Shown: positions 8,975 to 18,788 of the stretch, piece after piece
How positions within the stretch are numbered: the first letter of the stretch is position 1
Layout of the letters: every line of letters starts with the position of its first letter
Assembly (NCBI GenBank): GCA_039201605.1
Contig: JBCCRO010000016.1
Span: 48,989 to 112,988, forward strand
Reading direction: 5' to 3'
Origin: CADEDH01 sp039201605
GTDB lineage: Bacteria > Actinomycetota > Acidimicrobiia > Acidimicrobiales > SZUA-35
DNA: 64,000 nucleotides
Notes under the pieces: generated by a model
The model's input: only the letters and a program-made list of their open reading frames with translations
Database searches by the model: none
What the model was told of the DNA's origin: nothing
Made by a program: the position numbers and the translations under genes

Positions 8975-9403
8975 ATGATCAACGAGAGAGAGCGTCTCCA
9001 GCTCTACGACCGACTGGGCGAGCTGCTCGGTCCCGAACACGCCGGCGTACTCATGGAACTGCTGCCACCCACCTCGTGGGACGACATCGCCACCCGCCAA
9101 CAGATCGACGGAATGCGCCAACGGATCGACGGCGTGGAACAGGCTCTCGGCACCCGGATCGACTGGGTGGAACAGCGCCTCGGCACCCGCATCGACGGCG
9201 TCGAGCAACGCCTCGAAGCGCTGGATCATCGGATCGATGTGGTGCAGGGTGAGCTGCGGGCCGAGATGGCCGAGCTGGGGGCCGGGGTCAAGGGTGACCT
9301 GGCGGAGATGCGGGTGGACATGGTCCGCAACCTCCGGGTCCAGGTGGCCGCCAACTTCGCCTCGATGCTGGCCCTCGCCGGCTTCATCGTCGGCCTCACC
9401 TGA
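8975..9403 (+). CDS. Coiled-coil protein with C-terminal membrane anchor, 142 aa
   Basis: The middle (residues ~45-115) is a regular coiled coil made of near-identical units (QRIDGVEQALGTRIDWVEQ, then RLGTRIDGVEQRLEALDHRI). The DNA under these units also repeats with a 30-nt period, so the coil grew by tandem duplication. The last ~20 residues (ASMLALAGFIVGLT) are a hydrophobic anchor ending at the stop. The layout resembles CCDC90/DUF1640-type proteins: soluble helical stalk, tail-anchored. Function unknown. The preceding spacer holds a GGGCCGG/CCGGCCC hairpin that may terminate the dioxygenase transcript. Confidence 0.7.
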   Translation: MINERERLQLYDRLGELLGPEHAGVLMELLPPTSWDDIATRQQIDGMRQRIDGVEQALGTRIDWVEQRLGTRIDGVEQRLEALDHRIDVVQGELRAEMAELGAGVKGDLAEMRVDMVRNLRVQVAANFASMLALAGFIVGLT

Positions 9404-9436
9404 GCCCCCGAGTTTCGGCGCAGCCCCTCGAACGCC

Positions 9437-9476
9437 AAAACGACACCGGGCCCCTCCCGTAAGGAAGGGACCCGGT
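9437..9476 (-). terminator. Rho-independent terminator of groES-groEL
   Basis: Read on the minus strand, ACCGGGTCCCTTCC pairs with GGGAGGGGCCCGGT (two G-U pairs) around a short loop, and a TTTT run follows at 9440-9437. The G-U pairs work only in minus-strand RNA, which fixes the orientation and assigns it to groEL. Confidence 0.75.
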
Positions 9477-9498
9477 TGCGGGATCGTTTGGGAGATGA

Positions 9499-9565
9499 CT
9501 GGAACTCCAGTAGTGCGGGCCAACTGGCCCGCACTGTTTGGGAGTTCGGGAACCCTGGCGGGTTC

Positions 9566-9566
<1 letters not shown>
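9499..9566. repeat. Three further inverted repeats in the groEL 3' region
   Basis: Three short palindromes lie between the groEL stop and its terminator: CTGGA/TCCAG (9499-9510), AGTGCGGGCCA/TGGCCCGCACT with a 2-nt centre (9512-9535), and GGAACCC/GGGTTCC with a 4-nt loop (9549-9566), the last touching the groEL stop codon. They would fold as a row of stem-loops in the mRNA 3' end and may protect the transcript from exonucleases. Confidence 0.5.
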
Positions 9567-11200
<1,634 letters not shown>

Positions 11201-11208
11201 CAGCTACC

Positions 11209-11496
11209 TCACTTGATGACGGCGAGCACGTCACGGGCGGAGAGGATGAGCAGGTCATCGCCCTCGATCGTGATCTCGGTGCCGCCGTACTTCGAGTACA
11301 CGACGGTGTCGCCGGTGCTGACGTCCATGGGGATCAGGTCCCCGGAATCGGAACGACGGCCGCCACCGACGGCAAGGACCTCGCCCTGCTGGGGCTTCTC
11401 CTTGGCGGTGTCGGGAATGACGAGGCCGCTGGCCGTGGTGGCCTCGGCGTCATTCGGCTTCACGACGATACGGTCTTCAAGCGGTTGAAGGTTCAT
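11209..11496 (-). CDS. groS: Co-chaperonin GroES (Hsp10)
   Basis: A 95-aa protein of typical size (MNLQPLEDRIVVKPNDAEAT at the start; GEVLAVGGG and GDTVVYSKYGGTEI further on). It caps the GroEL ring. First gene of the operon; a CIRCE element begins 20 nt upstream of its ATG, so HrcA-mediated heat-shock control is expected. The glutamate- and serine-containing mobile loop region (TASGLVIPDTAKEKPQQG) is conserved. Confidence 0.98.
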   Translation of the reverse strand: MNLQPLEDRIVVKPNDAEATTASGLVIPDTAKEKPQQGEVLAVGGGRRSDSGDLIPMDVSTGDTVVYSKYGGTEITIEGDDLLILSARDVLAVIK

Positions 11497-11515
11497 GCAT
11501 TGCTCCGTTTGGGCG

Positions 11516-11542
11516 TTAGCACTCTCAGTGGACGAGTGCTAA
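11516..11542. promoter_or_regulatory. CIRCE operator (HrcA binding site)
   Basis: TTAGCACTC, a 9-nt spacer and GAGTGCTAA form the exact CIRCE consensus inverted repeat. It lies in the 5' untranslated region of groES. HrcA repressor binding here controls groES-groEL; hrcA itself is not in the window. Confidence 0.97.
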
Positions 11543-11648
11543 GGGTAAGGCCCGTGTCGGACGGCACCAACCGGCGGCACAAAGAACTTGTGGCGGGATC
11601 GAACGAGCCGGGCCGCAGCCCGGCGCGCCGACGTCGGAGCCCCGCCCG

Positions 11649-12482
11649 TCAGTCGATGTCGCGTCGCCAGAAGGCGAAGGCGCCGAGGGCGTTGAACGCC
11701 GCACCCCACGCCAGGATGATCACCCCGGAGATCAGGGCCGAGTGGTGGAGCGTCGGCTCGAAACCGTCGTCGAAGGGCCCGGGGAAGACCTCGTAGTCCA
11801 TGCCCGACACGAAGGAGTCGGAGTTCGAGACGGGGAACCAGGCCGCCACGTTGGGCAGCAGGGGGCCGATCAGCGCCACCTCGACGATGAACACCCAGAT
11901 CAGGAAGCCGACGATCGAGGCGACGGAGTTGTTGACGATCACGGTGAGGCCGAGGCCGAAGAGGAAGAAGATCGTGCCGCTCACCCCGGAGCGGAGGATG
12001 GCGGCGAGGATCGTGCCCGCCACGTCGCCGACCCCCGAGGTGTCGCCTCCGCTGACCGCAGACAGGATGTAGAGCAACACCACGAGGAAGGCCGACAGCA
12101 GGGCGCTGATGGCGAAGATGGCGCCCCCGCCGCCGATCATGCGGGCCAGGAGCAGCTTCAGGCGCTGGGGCTCCCACGTGAGCAGGTGTTCGATCATCCC
12201 CGACTTCTCGTCGGCCCCGTAATAGGAGGCCCCGATGACGAAGGCCATGATCGGGATCAGGAAGCCCATCGGCCCGAGCACCGCCGTGCCGTTGGCGCCG
12301 GCCGAGCCCTCGCCGAGGCCGGCGATGTCGGCCACGAAGTCGACCGAGTCGTTCTCGTTCTGGATGATGAGGATGGCGATGACGATGCCGACGATCATCA
12401 GCACGGCCAGCGTCAGCGGGAAGTACAGCGTGATGCGGCGGGCCAGGAGGCGGGCGGTCTCGGCTCGGATCAGGGCGATCAT
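11649..12482 (-). CDS. ABC-2 type transporter permease
   Basis: A 277-aa membrane protein with about six hydrophobic segments (first one LTLAVLMIVGIVIAILI, last one ISGVIILAWGAAFNALGAF). After segment 2 comes YYGADEKSGMIEHLLTWEPQR, the usual cytoplasmic loop of ABC-2 exporters (SGMIEHLLTxPxxR). Its ATG overlaps the ATPase stop (ATGA), so the two are translationally coupled and form one exporter. Substrate unknown. Confidence 0.85.
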   Translation of the reverse strand: MIALIRAETARLLARRITLYFPLTLAVLMIVGIVIAILIIQNENDSVDFVADIAGLGEGSAGANGTAVLGPMGFLIPIMAFVIGASYYGADEKSGMIEHLLTWEPQRLKLLLARMIGGGGAIFAISALLSAFLVVLLYILSAVSGGDTSGVGDVAGTILAAILRSGVSGTIFFLFGLGLTVIVNNSVASIVGFLIWVFIVEVALIGPLLPNVAAWFPVSNSDSFVSGMDYEVFPGPFDDGFEPTLHHSALISGVIILAWGAAFNALGAFAFWRRDID

Positions 12483-13573
12483 GACGGACTCCCCGGAGCG
12501 GACGGCGGCGGTGAGGACGGAGGCGGCGAAGCCAGCGGAGGCGCCGCCGGCGGCGCGGCATACGGCGGTGGTGAGGCCGACGGGGGTGCCATCGGCGGTG
12601 CGGCATAGGACGGCACCACACCCCCCGGAGGCATGGCGGCCGGCGGGGGCGGCCCGCCGGTCAGGCTGAGGAAGGCGTCCTCCAGGGAGGTGGTCTCGAC
12701 CCGCAGGCCGCGCAGGTACCGACCGGCGTCGGCCAGCACCTTGGTCACCTGGTCGGTGTGGGCCGGGTCGACATCGACGGCGAGGTCGTCCGGTGCGGGC
12801 AGCGGCGAGGCCCCGAGACCGGCCGCGGTCAGGACGGCCATCGCCCCGTCGCGATCGCCGATCGTGACCACCACCTTGGCCTTGGCCCCCGAGCTGACTC
12901 GGATCTGCTCGATCGAGCCCGTCTGCACCAGAGAGCCCTGGGCGATGATCGTGACCTCGTCGCAGATCTGTTCGATCTCGGCCAGCTGATGGCTCGACAC
13001 GAGTACGGCCTTGCCCTGATCGGCGATCGAGCGGATCAGCATCCGCATCTCGGCGATACCGGCCGGATCGAGACCATTGGCCGGCTCGTCCAGGATCAAC
13101 AGATCCGGGTCCTTGAGGAGAGCCCCGGCTATGGCGAGCCGCTGCTTCATGCCGAGCGAGTAGCTGGCGAAACTGTCGTCGCCCCGCTCGGCCAGGCCCA
13201 CGATGCCAAGCACCCGCTCCACCTCCGCGCTCGGGATCGAGGCCATGGTGGCCAGCAGCCGCAGGTTCTTGCGGCCGGAGAACTTGGGGAACATCTTCGG
13301 GTTCTCGACGATGGCCCCCACCCGATCGGCCACCTCGTGGAACGAGCTGGTGCTGTCGGCCCCGAAGAGACGCACCGCGCCCCCCGACGGTCGGACCAGG
13401 CCCAGGAGGCACCGGATGGTGGTCGTCTTCCCCGCACCGTTGGGACCGAGGAAACCGTGGACGGTCCCCGGGCTACCCAGCCGCATGTCCAAGTCCTGCA
13501 CCGCACGCACGGGCTCGCCCCGACGTCGGGCGTAGGTCTTGGTCAGTCGCTCTACCTCGACAATCGCCGTCAC
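12479..13573 (-). CDS. ABC transporter ATP-binding protein with proline-rich tail
   Basis: A 364-aa ATPase with Walker A GPNGAGKTT (residues 43-51), signature SLGMKQRL and Walker B LLILDEPANGLDP, as in CcmA/BcrA-type ABC-2 exporters. A C-terminal domain of ~80 residues follows. The last ~60 residues are almost only Pro, Ala, Ser and Gly (APPMAPPSASPPPYAAPPAA), an unusual addition for this family, encoded by an imperfect tandem repeat. The GTG start at 13573 has no Shine-Dalgarno sequence but a TAGTGT hexamer 7 nt upstream on the coding strand, which suggests a leaderless message. Confidence 0.88.
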   Translation of the reverse strand: MTAIVEVERLTKTYARRRGEPVRAVQDLDMRLGSPGTVHGFLGPNGAGKTTTIRCLLGLVRPSGGAVRLFGADSTSSFHEVADRVGAIVENPKMFPKFSGRKNLRLLATMASIPSAEVERVLGIVGLAERGDDSFASYSLGMKQRLAIAGALLKDPDLLILDEPANGLDPAGIAEMRMLIRSIADQGKAVLVSSHQLAEIEQICDEVTIIAQGSLVQTGSIEQIRVSSGAKAKVVVTIGDRDGAMAVLTAAGLGASPLPAPDDLAVDVDPAHTDQVTKVLADAGRYLRGLRVETTSLEDAFLSLTGGPPPPAAMPPGGVVPSYAAPPMAPPSASPPPYAAPPAAPPLASPPPSSPPPSAPGSPS

Positions 13574-13689
13574 GGGCCGCACACTACACCGGCCGGTGTG
13601 CGGGTTGGCGGCGCCCGGGACCCATCGCCGAACGGTGATGGAGCAACCGACCTCCACACCCCGAGCGGCGTCTGGCTAGGCTCCCGGCC

Positions 13690-14163
13690 ATGGGATTTCA
13701 TGACCTGACGATGGAGTCGATCACGGGAGAGGCGATCGACTTCAAGCGCTACGCCGGCGAATTCAACCTGGTGGTGAACGTCGCCAGCAAGTGAGGCGCC
13801 ACCCCTCAGTACGCAGGTCTGCGTGCGCTCAATGACGAGGTCGACGGGCTCAACGTGCTCGGCTTCCCCTGCAATCAGTTCGCCAACCAGGAGCCGGGCA
13901 CCAACGCCGAGATCCTGGCCTTCGCCCAGTCGACCTACGACGTCGACTTCGACATGTTCGCCAAGATCGAGGTGAACGGCGACAACGAGGCCGAGCTGTA
14001 CACCCTGCTCAAGGCCCAACAGCCCGGCGACGGCGCCTCGTCCGACATCGCCTGGAACTTCGAGAAGTTCCTCGTCGATCCCGACGGCAACGCCGTGGCC
14101 CGCTGGGGCATCACCACCACCCCCGAGGAGATCGGGGCCGAACTGCCCGGCCTCATGGGCTGA
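13690..14163 (+). CDS. Glutathione peroxidase-family selenoprotein (in-frame TGA = selenocysteine 35)
   Basis: The frame reads VVNVASK-TGA-GATPQYAGL, then LGFPCNQFANQEPG and DIAWNFEKFLVD, exactly the glutathione peroxidase fold with TGA at the position of the catalytic Cys/Sec. With readthrough the product is 157 aa, normal for bacterial family members. The other tetrad residues are present: Q67 (in NQEPG), W122 and N123. A SECIS-like hairpin follows the TGA. The enzyme would reduce hydroperoxides with thiol or thioredoxin. The best start is the ATG at 13690, preceded by TAGGCT 7 nt upstream (leaderless pattern). Naive gene callers would either truncate it to 34 aa or call only the 3' part from about 13855. 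A pseudogene is unlikely, since nothing else is damaged. Confidence 0.9.
13809..13826 (+). promoter_or_regulatory. Bacterial SECIS element
   Basis: A hairpin inside the coding region, 14 nt after the TGA: GTACGCA pairs with TGCGTGC (one G-U pair) around a GGTC loop. The E. coli fdhF SECIS has the same apical arrangement (UGCA, GGUC, UGCA) at a similar distance. The loop G lies 22 nt after the TGA, within the range known for bacterial SECIS elements. It should recruit SelB with Sec-tRNA. Confidence 0.85.
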
Positions 14164-14193
14164 CCGCTCGACCGGCCGATCGGTCAGTCATCA

Positions 14194-14230
14194 GGCGGCC
14201 GCCCCGGGGTCGACCCCGAGGCGGCCCGCC
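14194..14230. terminator. Bidirectional hairpin terminator
   Basis: A long GC stem (left arm GGCGGCCGCCCCGGGGT, right arm ACCCCGAGGCGGCCCGCC, a few mismatches) centred on TCGA lies between the convergent glutathione peroxidase and glycosyltransferase genes. It has no T-run, as is common for actinobacterial terminators. Confidence 0.55.
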
Positions 14231-14248
14231 CGACGGTTGAGAGGAGAG

Positions 14249-15526
14249 CTAGATCGTGGCCGTCCGCTCGGCGCCGAAGAGGTTGTCGAAGATGGCCATC
14301 CGGTCGAACTGGAGGGCGTAGGCCCTCGCCTTGTCGACCCGGGCCTCCCGTTCGCTGTCGTCGATCTCGACCAGCACGTGTTCCAGGGCCCGGGCCAGGG
14401 CCGTGGGGTCACCGGTGGGGATGACGGTGGCGGTGTCGCCCACCGCCTCGGGGATGCCGCCGGTCTCGGTCGTGATCACCGGACCACCGCCGGACAGCAT
14501 CGCCTCGACCAAGGCGATGCCGAAGGTCTCGACGAACTCGGGCCGGGGCTTGCTCGGCAGGACGAAGCTGGCGGCGCCCGCCATGAGCAGTGGCTTCTCG
14601 GCGTCGTCGACGTCGTCGAAGAAGTGGATGCGATCGGCCTCGCCGGAGACCGCCGCCCGATGGCGCATGTCGTCGAGGGCGGGCCCGCTCCCGGCGATCA
14701 CCAACTGCATCGAGCGGTCGATACCGGCCCGGGCGAAGCCGTCGATCAGGTCGTCGACCCCCTTGGCCGCCGCCACCCGCGACAGGAACAACACGTAGTT
14801 GCCCCGTTCGAGACCCCGGGCGGCCAGTGCGTCGTCGATGTCGACGTCGTCGAGATCGGTGAAGGCGGCGCTGTCGACCGCCGGGTAGGAGATGGTCACC
14901 CGTTCCCGGCAGGCCTGGGCGTAGTGCGTGCCCCAGTGGTCGTCGACGGCCTCGGCCGCCTCCACGATCACGTCCTTGGTGTACGCCGACACCGCCACGC
15001 ACCGGTCGGCGGACAGGTAGGAGCGGAACACCCGGGCGGCGGCGCCGAAGTTCCCGCTCTCGACGCAGGCCCGGACCACACCGGTGATGTCGGATCCGAC
15101 GGCCTCGGCCACCGTGGTCACCTCCACCGGGCGGGGCAGCGACTTGGCCACCTCCATGGCGTCGGCGACCACCTCGGCGTGGGGCGACAGGTACAGCGAC
15201 ATGCAGGCCGAGGGCACCCCGTCGGTGAACAGCTCGACCAGGCGGCCGGACAGCGCCGAGGTGAAGCGACCGTCGGGAACCTTGTAGTCGCCGACGGCCT
15301 TGGGCCGCTCCACCGTGATCCCCGGCGAGTAGGGCAGCACGGCGTCGTAGGGTTTGAGCGGCAATCGGCGCAGGGTCTCCAGCGGCCAGGTGACGATGCG
15401 GACGTCGCCCACACCGCGCCGGATGGCGGCCTCGGCCAGGTTGCGGGCCTCGCCCGAGTGGCCGCAGATCACCGGGTCGGCGCGGACGACGATGATGAGG
15501 CGTTCGATGCTGGTGGTGGTCGTCAT
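14249..15526 (-). CDS. GT4-family glycosyltransferase
   Basis: A 425-aa GT-B enzyme. The C-terminal half has the usual GT4 features: NYVLFLSRVAAAKGVDDLIDG, then LVIAGSGPALDDM, then the nucleotide-sugar glutamate region PEFVETFGIALVEAMLSGG. The N-terminus (RLIIVVRADPVICGHSGEARN) is the acceptor domain. Its ATG follows the GH92 stop by 16 nt and a GGAGAGAG stretch provides a ribosome-binding site, so the two form an operon. A sugar transferase next to an alpha-mannosidase suggests mannose-containing glycoconjugates, but neither donor nor acceptor can be read from sequence. Confidence 0.85.
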   Translation of the reverse strand: MTTTTSIERLIIVVRADPVICGHSGEARNLAEAAIRRGVGDVRIVTWPLETLRRLPLKPYDAVLPYSPGITVERPKAVGDYKVPDGRFTSALSGRLVELFTDGVPSACMSLYLSPHAEVVADAMEVAKSLPRPVEVTTVAEAVGSDITGVVRACVESGNFGAAARVFRSYLSADRCVAVSAYTKDVIVEAAEAVDDHWGTHYAQACRERVTISYPAVDSAAFTDLDDVDIDDALAARGLERGNYVLFLSRVAAAKGVDDLIDGFARAGIDRSMQLVIAGSGPALDDMRHRAAVSGEADRIHFFDDVDDAEKPLLMAGAASFVLPSKPRPEFVETFGIALVEAMLSGGGPVITTETGGIPEAVGDTATVIPTGDPTALARALEHVLVEIDDSEREARVDKARAYALQFDRMAIFDNLFGAERTATI

Positions 15527-15542
15527 TGACTCTCTCTCCGCT

Positions 15543-17744
15543 CTAGGTGGTGGTGCCTGTGGTGCCTGTACTTGGTGGGGCCGACGTCCCCCAACCGGTG
15601 GGCTCGTCGGTGAGACTGATGGCCAGGTGTCTGGCCTGGTGGAACTCGTCGCCGGTCAGCCAGTTCCGGTCGATGGACCGGCCGTCCAGGCGGAGACCGC
15701 TGACGTACTGCGGCGGCGCATCGGGCTGCGGGGACCGGAAACCGTCGGCGTCGATGGCGAGGCGGTGGTCGCCCACCTGCAGCTCGGAGCGGCGGAACGA
15801 TGGCGTGTTCACGCAGAACAGGTCCTGGCCGGCCACCGGGAACAGACCGAGCGACGCCCACACGTACCAGCTGCTGAGGCCCCCGGAATCGTCGTTGCCG
15901 GGCAGCCCCCCTCGGCCGGGACCGAACTGGTTGCGGAGGGCGGCGTGGACCACCTCGGCCGTGCGATCGGGACGACCGGCCCAGTGGTAGGCCCAGGGCG
16001 CCTCCATGTCCGGCTCGTTGTTGAGCCCCTCGAACCGGTTCAGGGCGTACCCGGCCCGGACCTCCTCACCGGTGGGCGCCTCACCCAGCTGCTTGACCGG
16101 GTCGGCACCGAAACCGAAGAAGCGATCGAGGAGTTCGACGAAGGCGTGCTCGCCGCCGGCGAGGGCGATGCGGGCGGCCATGTCGGGCAGGAGACGGAAC
16201 GAGTAGTTCCACCGGCCGCCCTCGTAGTACGTGGAATCGATCAGCAGGCCGGTGGCGGGATCGAAGGCGTTCACCCAGTTGGCGGCGGCGGCCTCCAGAT
16301 GGCCGGCGAGGGCCTCGTCGCCGACCCAGCGGGCCACGTCGGCCGTGGCCTGGTACCCGGCGGCCAGATCGAGGGTGTGGGAGACGGGGTGGGCAAACCC
16401 GTACTCGAGGTACTCCTCGCCGTAGTTGCGCAGGAGGTCCTCGTGCATGTGCACCAGGGCGTTGTCCCAGTCGATCCCGGGCAGGCCCCGGCGACACAGG
16501 TCGGCCAGGAAGGTGTGGGCCAGGGCGCTGCCCTGACGGAAGAAGCGGTCGGCGCCGCGGGCCATCCGGTAGCCGATGGGGAGGTTGCCCTCGACCTCGG
16601 CCACCAGCAGCAGAGCCTGGGCCAGCTCGACCGCCTTCTCCGGAGCGATGGTCGTCAGGAGCGGGAGCTGCGTCTTGTAGATGTCCCACATGGTGCAGAC
16701 GTCGAAGGCGAACGGACCGGTGTCGGGCCAGAACGGACTCTCGTCGGGGGCGAAACAGGGCTTGATCAGGCTGTGGTAGAGGCTGGTGGCGAACACCGTC
16801 CGCTGCGAGGCGTCGGTGGTCTCCACCTGGATGCGGTCGAGATGGTTGCGCCAGGCGACGGCGGTGGCGGCCCGGCGGCGGTCGAAGGCCGGGGGTGAGC
16901 CGACCTCGGCGTGGAGATTGGCCTCGGCCTGGGCCAGACCGCGAAGGGAGAAGCCCATGGCCAGCTCCACCTGCTGGCCGCTCTCGGTGGGGCCGATGAG
17001 GATCAGGCCGAAGGGCCGGAGGGTGGTGAGGCGGATGGCGTCGAAGTCGAGACGGCTCGACCCGGCCATCAGGCGACGGTCGTACCAGAGCATCTGGCGC
17101 CAGTCGAAGCGGTCGCACTCGATGTGGACGGCGAGGGGCACGCCCTCGACCAGGATCTCGCCCTGGGCCACGCCGGGGGCGACCAGTTGGATCTGGGCCC
17201 GGGTGGGCACAGTGCGGCCGTGGTCGATGGCCAGGCCGCCCTGGGAGAAGTCGACCACCAGGCGGGCGTCGTCGTGGCGGGGGAAGGTGTAGCGGTGGAC
17301 GGCCGACTTCGGCCCCACGCTCACCTCGGCCCGGATGCCGGTGGCCAGGCCGGCGGCGTAGTAGCCGGGCTCGGCCCGCTCGTACTCCAGGTTCCACATG
17401 GTGTCGAGGGCGTCGAGCGGCTCGACCATGGGCGTGACCCGTAGGTAGTTGTAGTACTTGCGGATGGCGCCGGTGCCCGACTGTTGGAAGTGGGTGAAAC
17501 CCGACGCCTGCACATCATTGTGCAGACGTCGGGCAACTCCCTCGGTACTCATGGCGTAGCGGCCGTATCCCGTCGGATAGGCCCCCGAGTACGAGCAGGC
17601 TGACACCATCCCGAATGGGTGGGTGGCCCCGGGGTGGGTGTTGCCGATCTGCGGTTTTGGCCACCACCAGGTGGCGGCCAGACCGTCGCTCGGGGGCAGC
17701 TCCGTGGTCTCGGTGCCGACGAACGGGTCGACGGCATCGATCAC
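15543..17744 (-). CDS. GH92 alpha-mannosidase-like glycoside hydrolase
   Basis: A 733-aa protein with the GH92 layout: an N-terminal beta-sandwich (DPFVGTETTE, THPGATHPFGMV) and an (alpha/alpha)6 catalytic domain. Conserved patches are STYYEGGRWNYSF (containing the general-acid-region Glu) and GLPGNDDSGGLSSWYVW near the C-terminus, with LGLFPVAGQDLF after it. GH92 enzymes are Ca2+-dependent exo-alpha-mannosidases. No signal peptide is visible from the GTG start at 17744, which is odd because many GH92 enzymes are exported; an intracellular turnover role, or an upstream start, are alternatives. First gene of a two-gene operon with a GT4 enzyme. Confidence 0.88.
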   Translation of the reverse strand: MIDAVDPFVGTETTELPPSDGLAATWWWPKPQIGNTHPGATHPFGMVSACSYSGAYPTGYGRYAMSTEGVARRLHNDVQASGFTHFQQSGTGAIRKYYNYLRVTPMVEPLDALDTMWNLEYERAEPGYYAAGLATGIRAEVSVGPKSAVHRYTFPRHDDARLVVDFSQGGLAIDHGRTVPTRAQIQLVAPGVAQGEILVEGVPLAVHIECDRFDWRQMLWYDRRLMAGSSRLDFDAIRLTTLRPFGLILIGPTESGQQVELAMGFSLRGLAQAEANLHAEVGSPPAFDRRRAATAVAWRNHLDRIQVETTDASQRTVFATSLYHSLIKPCFAPDESPFWPDTGPFAFDVCTMWDIYKTQLPLLTTIAPEKAVELAQALLLVAEVEGNLPIGYRMARGADRFFRQGSALAHTFLADLCRRGLPGIDWDNALVHMHEDLLRNYGEEYLEYGFAHPVSHTLDLAAGYQATADVARWVGDEALAGHLEAAAANWVNAFDPATGLLIDSTYYEGGRWNYSFRLLPDMAARIALAGGEHAFVELLDRFFGFGADPVKQLGEAPTGEEVRAGYALNRFEGLNNEPDMEAPWAYHWAGRPDRTAEVVHAALRNQFGPGRGGLPGNDDSGGLSSWYVWASLGLFPVAGQDLFCVNTPSFRRSELQVGDHRLAIDADGFRSPQPDAPPQYVSGLRLDGRSIDRNWLTGDEFHQARHLAISLTDEPTGWGTSAPPSTGTTGTTT

Positions 17745-17995
17745 GGGAGGTACCTCATGCCGGGCAACCTACGGCACTCGTGTTCCGAGGCGATTGCCCG
17801 ACGGTGAAGACAACCTGTCTTGGATCTGAAGCCGTACCGGCGGGCCCCCGAACGCCGTCCCGACAACGGTGATCGCTGCGACAACGAGGTCGAATCAGCA
17901 GGTCAGCGGCCCGATCGGGCGAACGGTAACCCAAACGGTAGGTCTCCCGGTAGGGCCGGATGCTGTCGTCGCCCTCCGAGAGCAGGAGGATGCGG

Positions 17996-18751
17996 ATGCG
18001 GGAGCTGATCACGGCGTGGGAGCACTGGTCGACGTCGGTCGACGGGCGGTCGACGGTGCTGCGATGGGGCGCCGACGACCCGGCACTGGCGGGCTGGTCA
18101 CCGACCCGGTTGCGACGCCCGATCGGTGGGGCCGCCACCGATCGGATGCAGGCGGCGCTCACCGCCCGGTCGCAGGCCGGGGAGGACGGGGCGACCCTCA
18201 CCCTGATCGTCCAGTTCGAGCCGGCGCTGCGCCGACTGGTGGCCGCTCGCCGTCGACGGCCTCCGGCCCCATCGGTGGACGAGGCGACGGCCGACGTGGT
18301 CGGCACCTTCACCGAAGTCGTCCTCACCCACGACCTCGTCCGTCGACCGGCCAGGATCGCCGCCAACCTGGTGCTCGACACCCGCCAGAAGCTCGACCGC
18401 CTCGACCGGTGTCTGGCCCGGTCGCTACCGGCGCCGCTCCTCGAACCGTTGGCCGGCGAGGCGGTGGGCCGTGGGCCGCTCGGCGGCGCCCGCTGCTGGA
18501 CCGAGGATCCCTCAGCGGCCGACCGGGTCGGTCTCATCGTCTCGGTGGCCGATGCCCTCGATGCCCTCGGCGGCGACGGCGCCTCCCGCCACCTCACCCG
18601 GGAGCTGGCGGTGCGGGCCTGGCTGCTGGGCGAGACCAGCGGGGAGCTGGCGGCGCGCACCGGCCTCGAACCGTCGGCGGTCCGGGCCCGGCTGTGCCGC
18701 CTACGGGCCGATGTGCGGCGGCGCTACGAGGGGGCCGATGAGGCGGCGTAG
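17996..18751 (+). CDS. Hypothetical regulator with sigma-70 region 4-like helix-turn-helix
   Basis: A 251-aa protein of unknown family. The last ~55 residues form a helix-turn-helix like sigma region 4 (ETSGELAARTGLEPSAVRAR then LCRLRADVRRRY). The first ~190 residues are helical and Arg/Ala-rich with no domain I recognise. The start at 17996 is preferred because AGGAGG (17984-17989) lies 6 nt upstream; an ATG at 17990 is too close and one at 17960 has no such site. It is divergent from the GH92-GT operon and could regulate it. In the 250-nt spacer, the motif CGGTA recurs three times between 17930 and 17955. Confidence 0.6.
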   Translation: MRELITAWEHWSTSVDGRSTVLRWGADDPALAGWSPTRLRRPIGGAATDRMQAALTARSQAGEDGATLTLIVQFEPALRRLVAARRRRPPAPSVDEATADVVGTFTEVVLTHDLVRRPARIAANLVLDTRQKLDRLDRCLARSLPAPLLEPLAGEAVGRGPLGGARCWTEDPSAADRVGLIVSVADALDALGGDGASRHLTRELAVRAWLLGETSGELAARTGLEPSAVRARLCRLRADVRRRYEGADEAA

Positions 18752-18788
18752 CCCGCGGTTTCGGGCCCGGCGCTCCCCGGCGGTGCGG

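Noticed and set aside
13690..13794. Glutathione peroxidase as a pseudogene with a nonsense mutation
   Set aside because: The stop is TGA, exactly at the catalytic Sec/Cys position, the frame is otherwise intact, and a SECIS hairpin follows.
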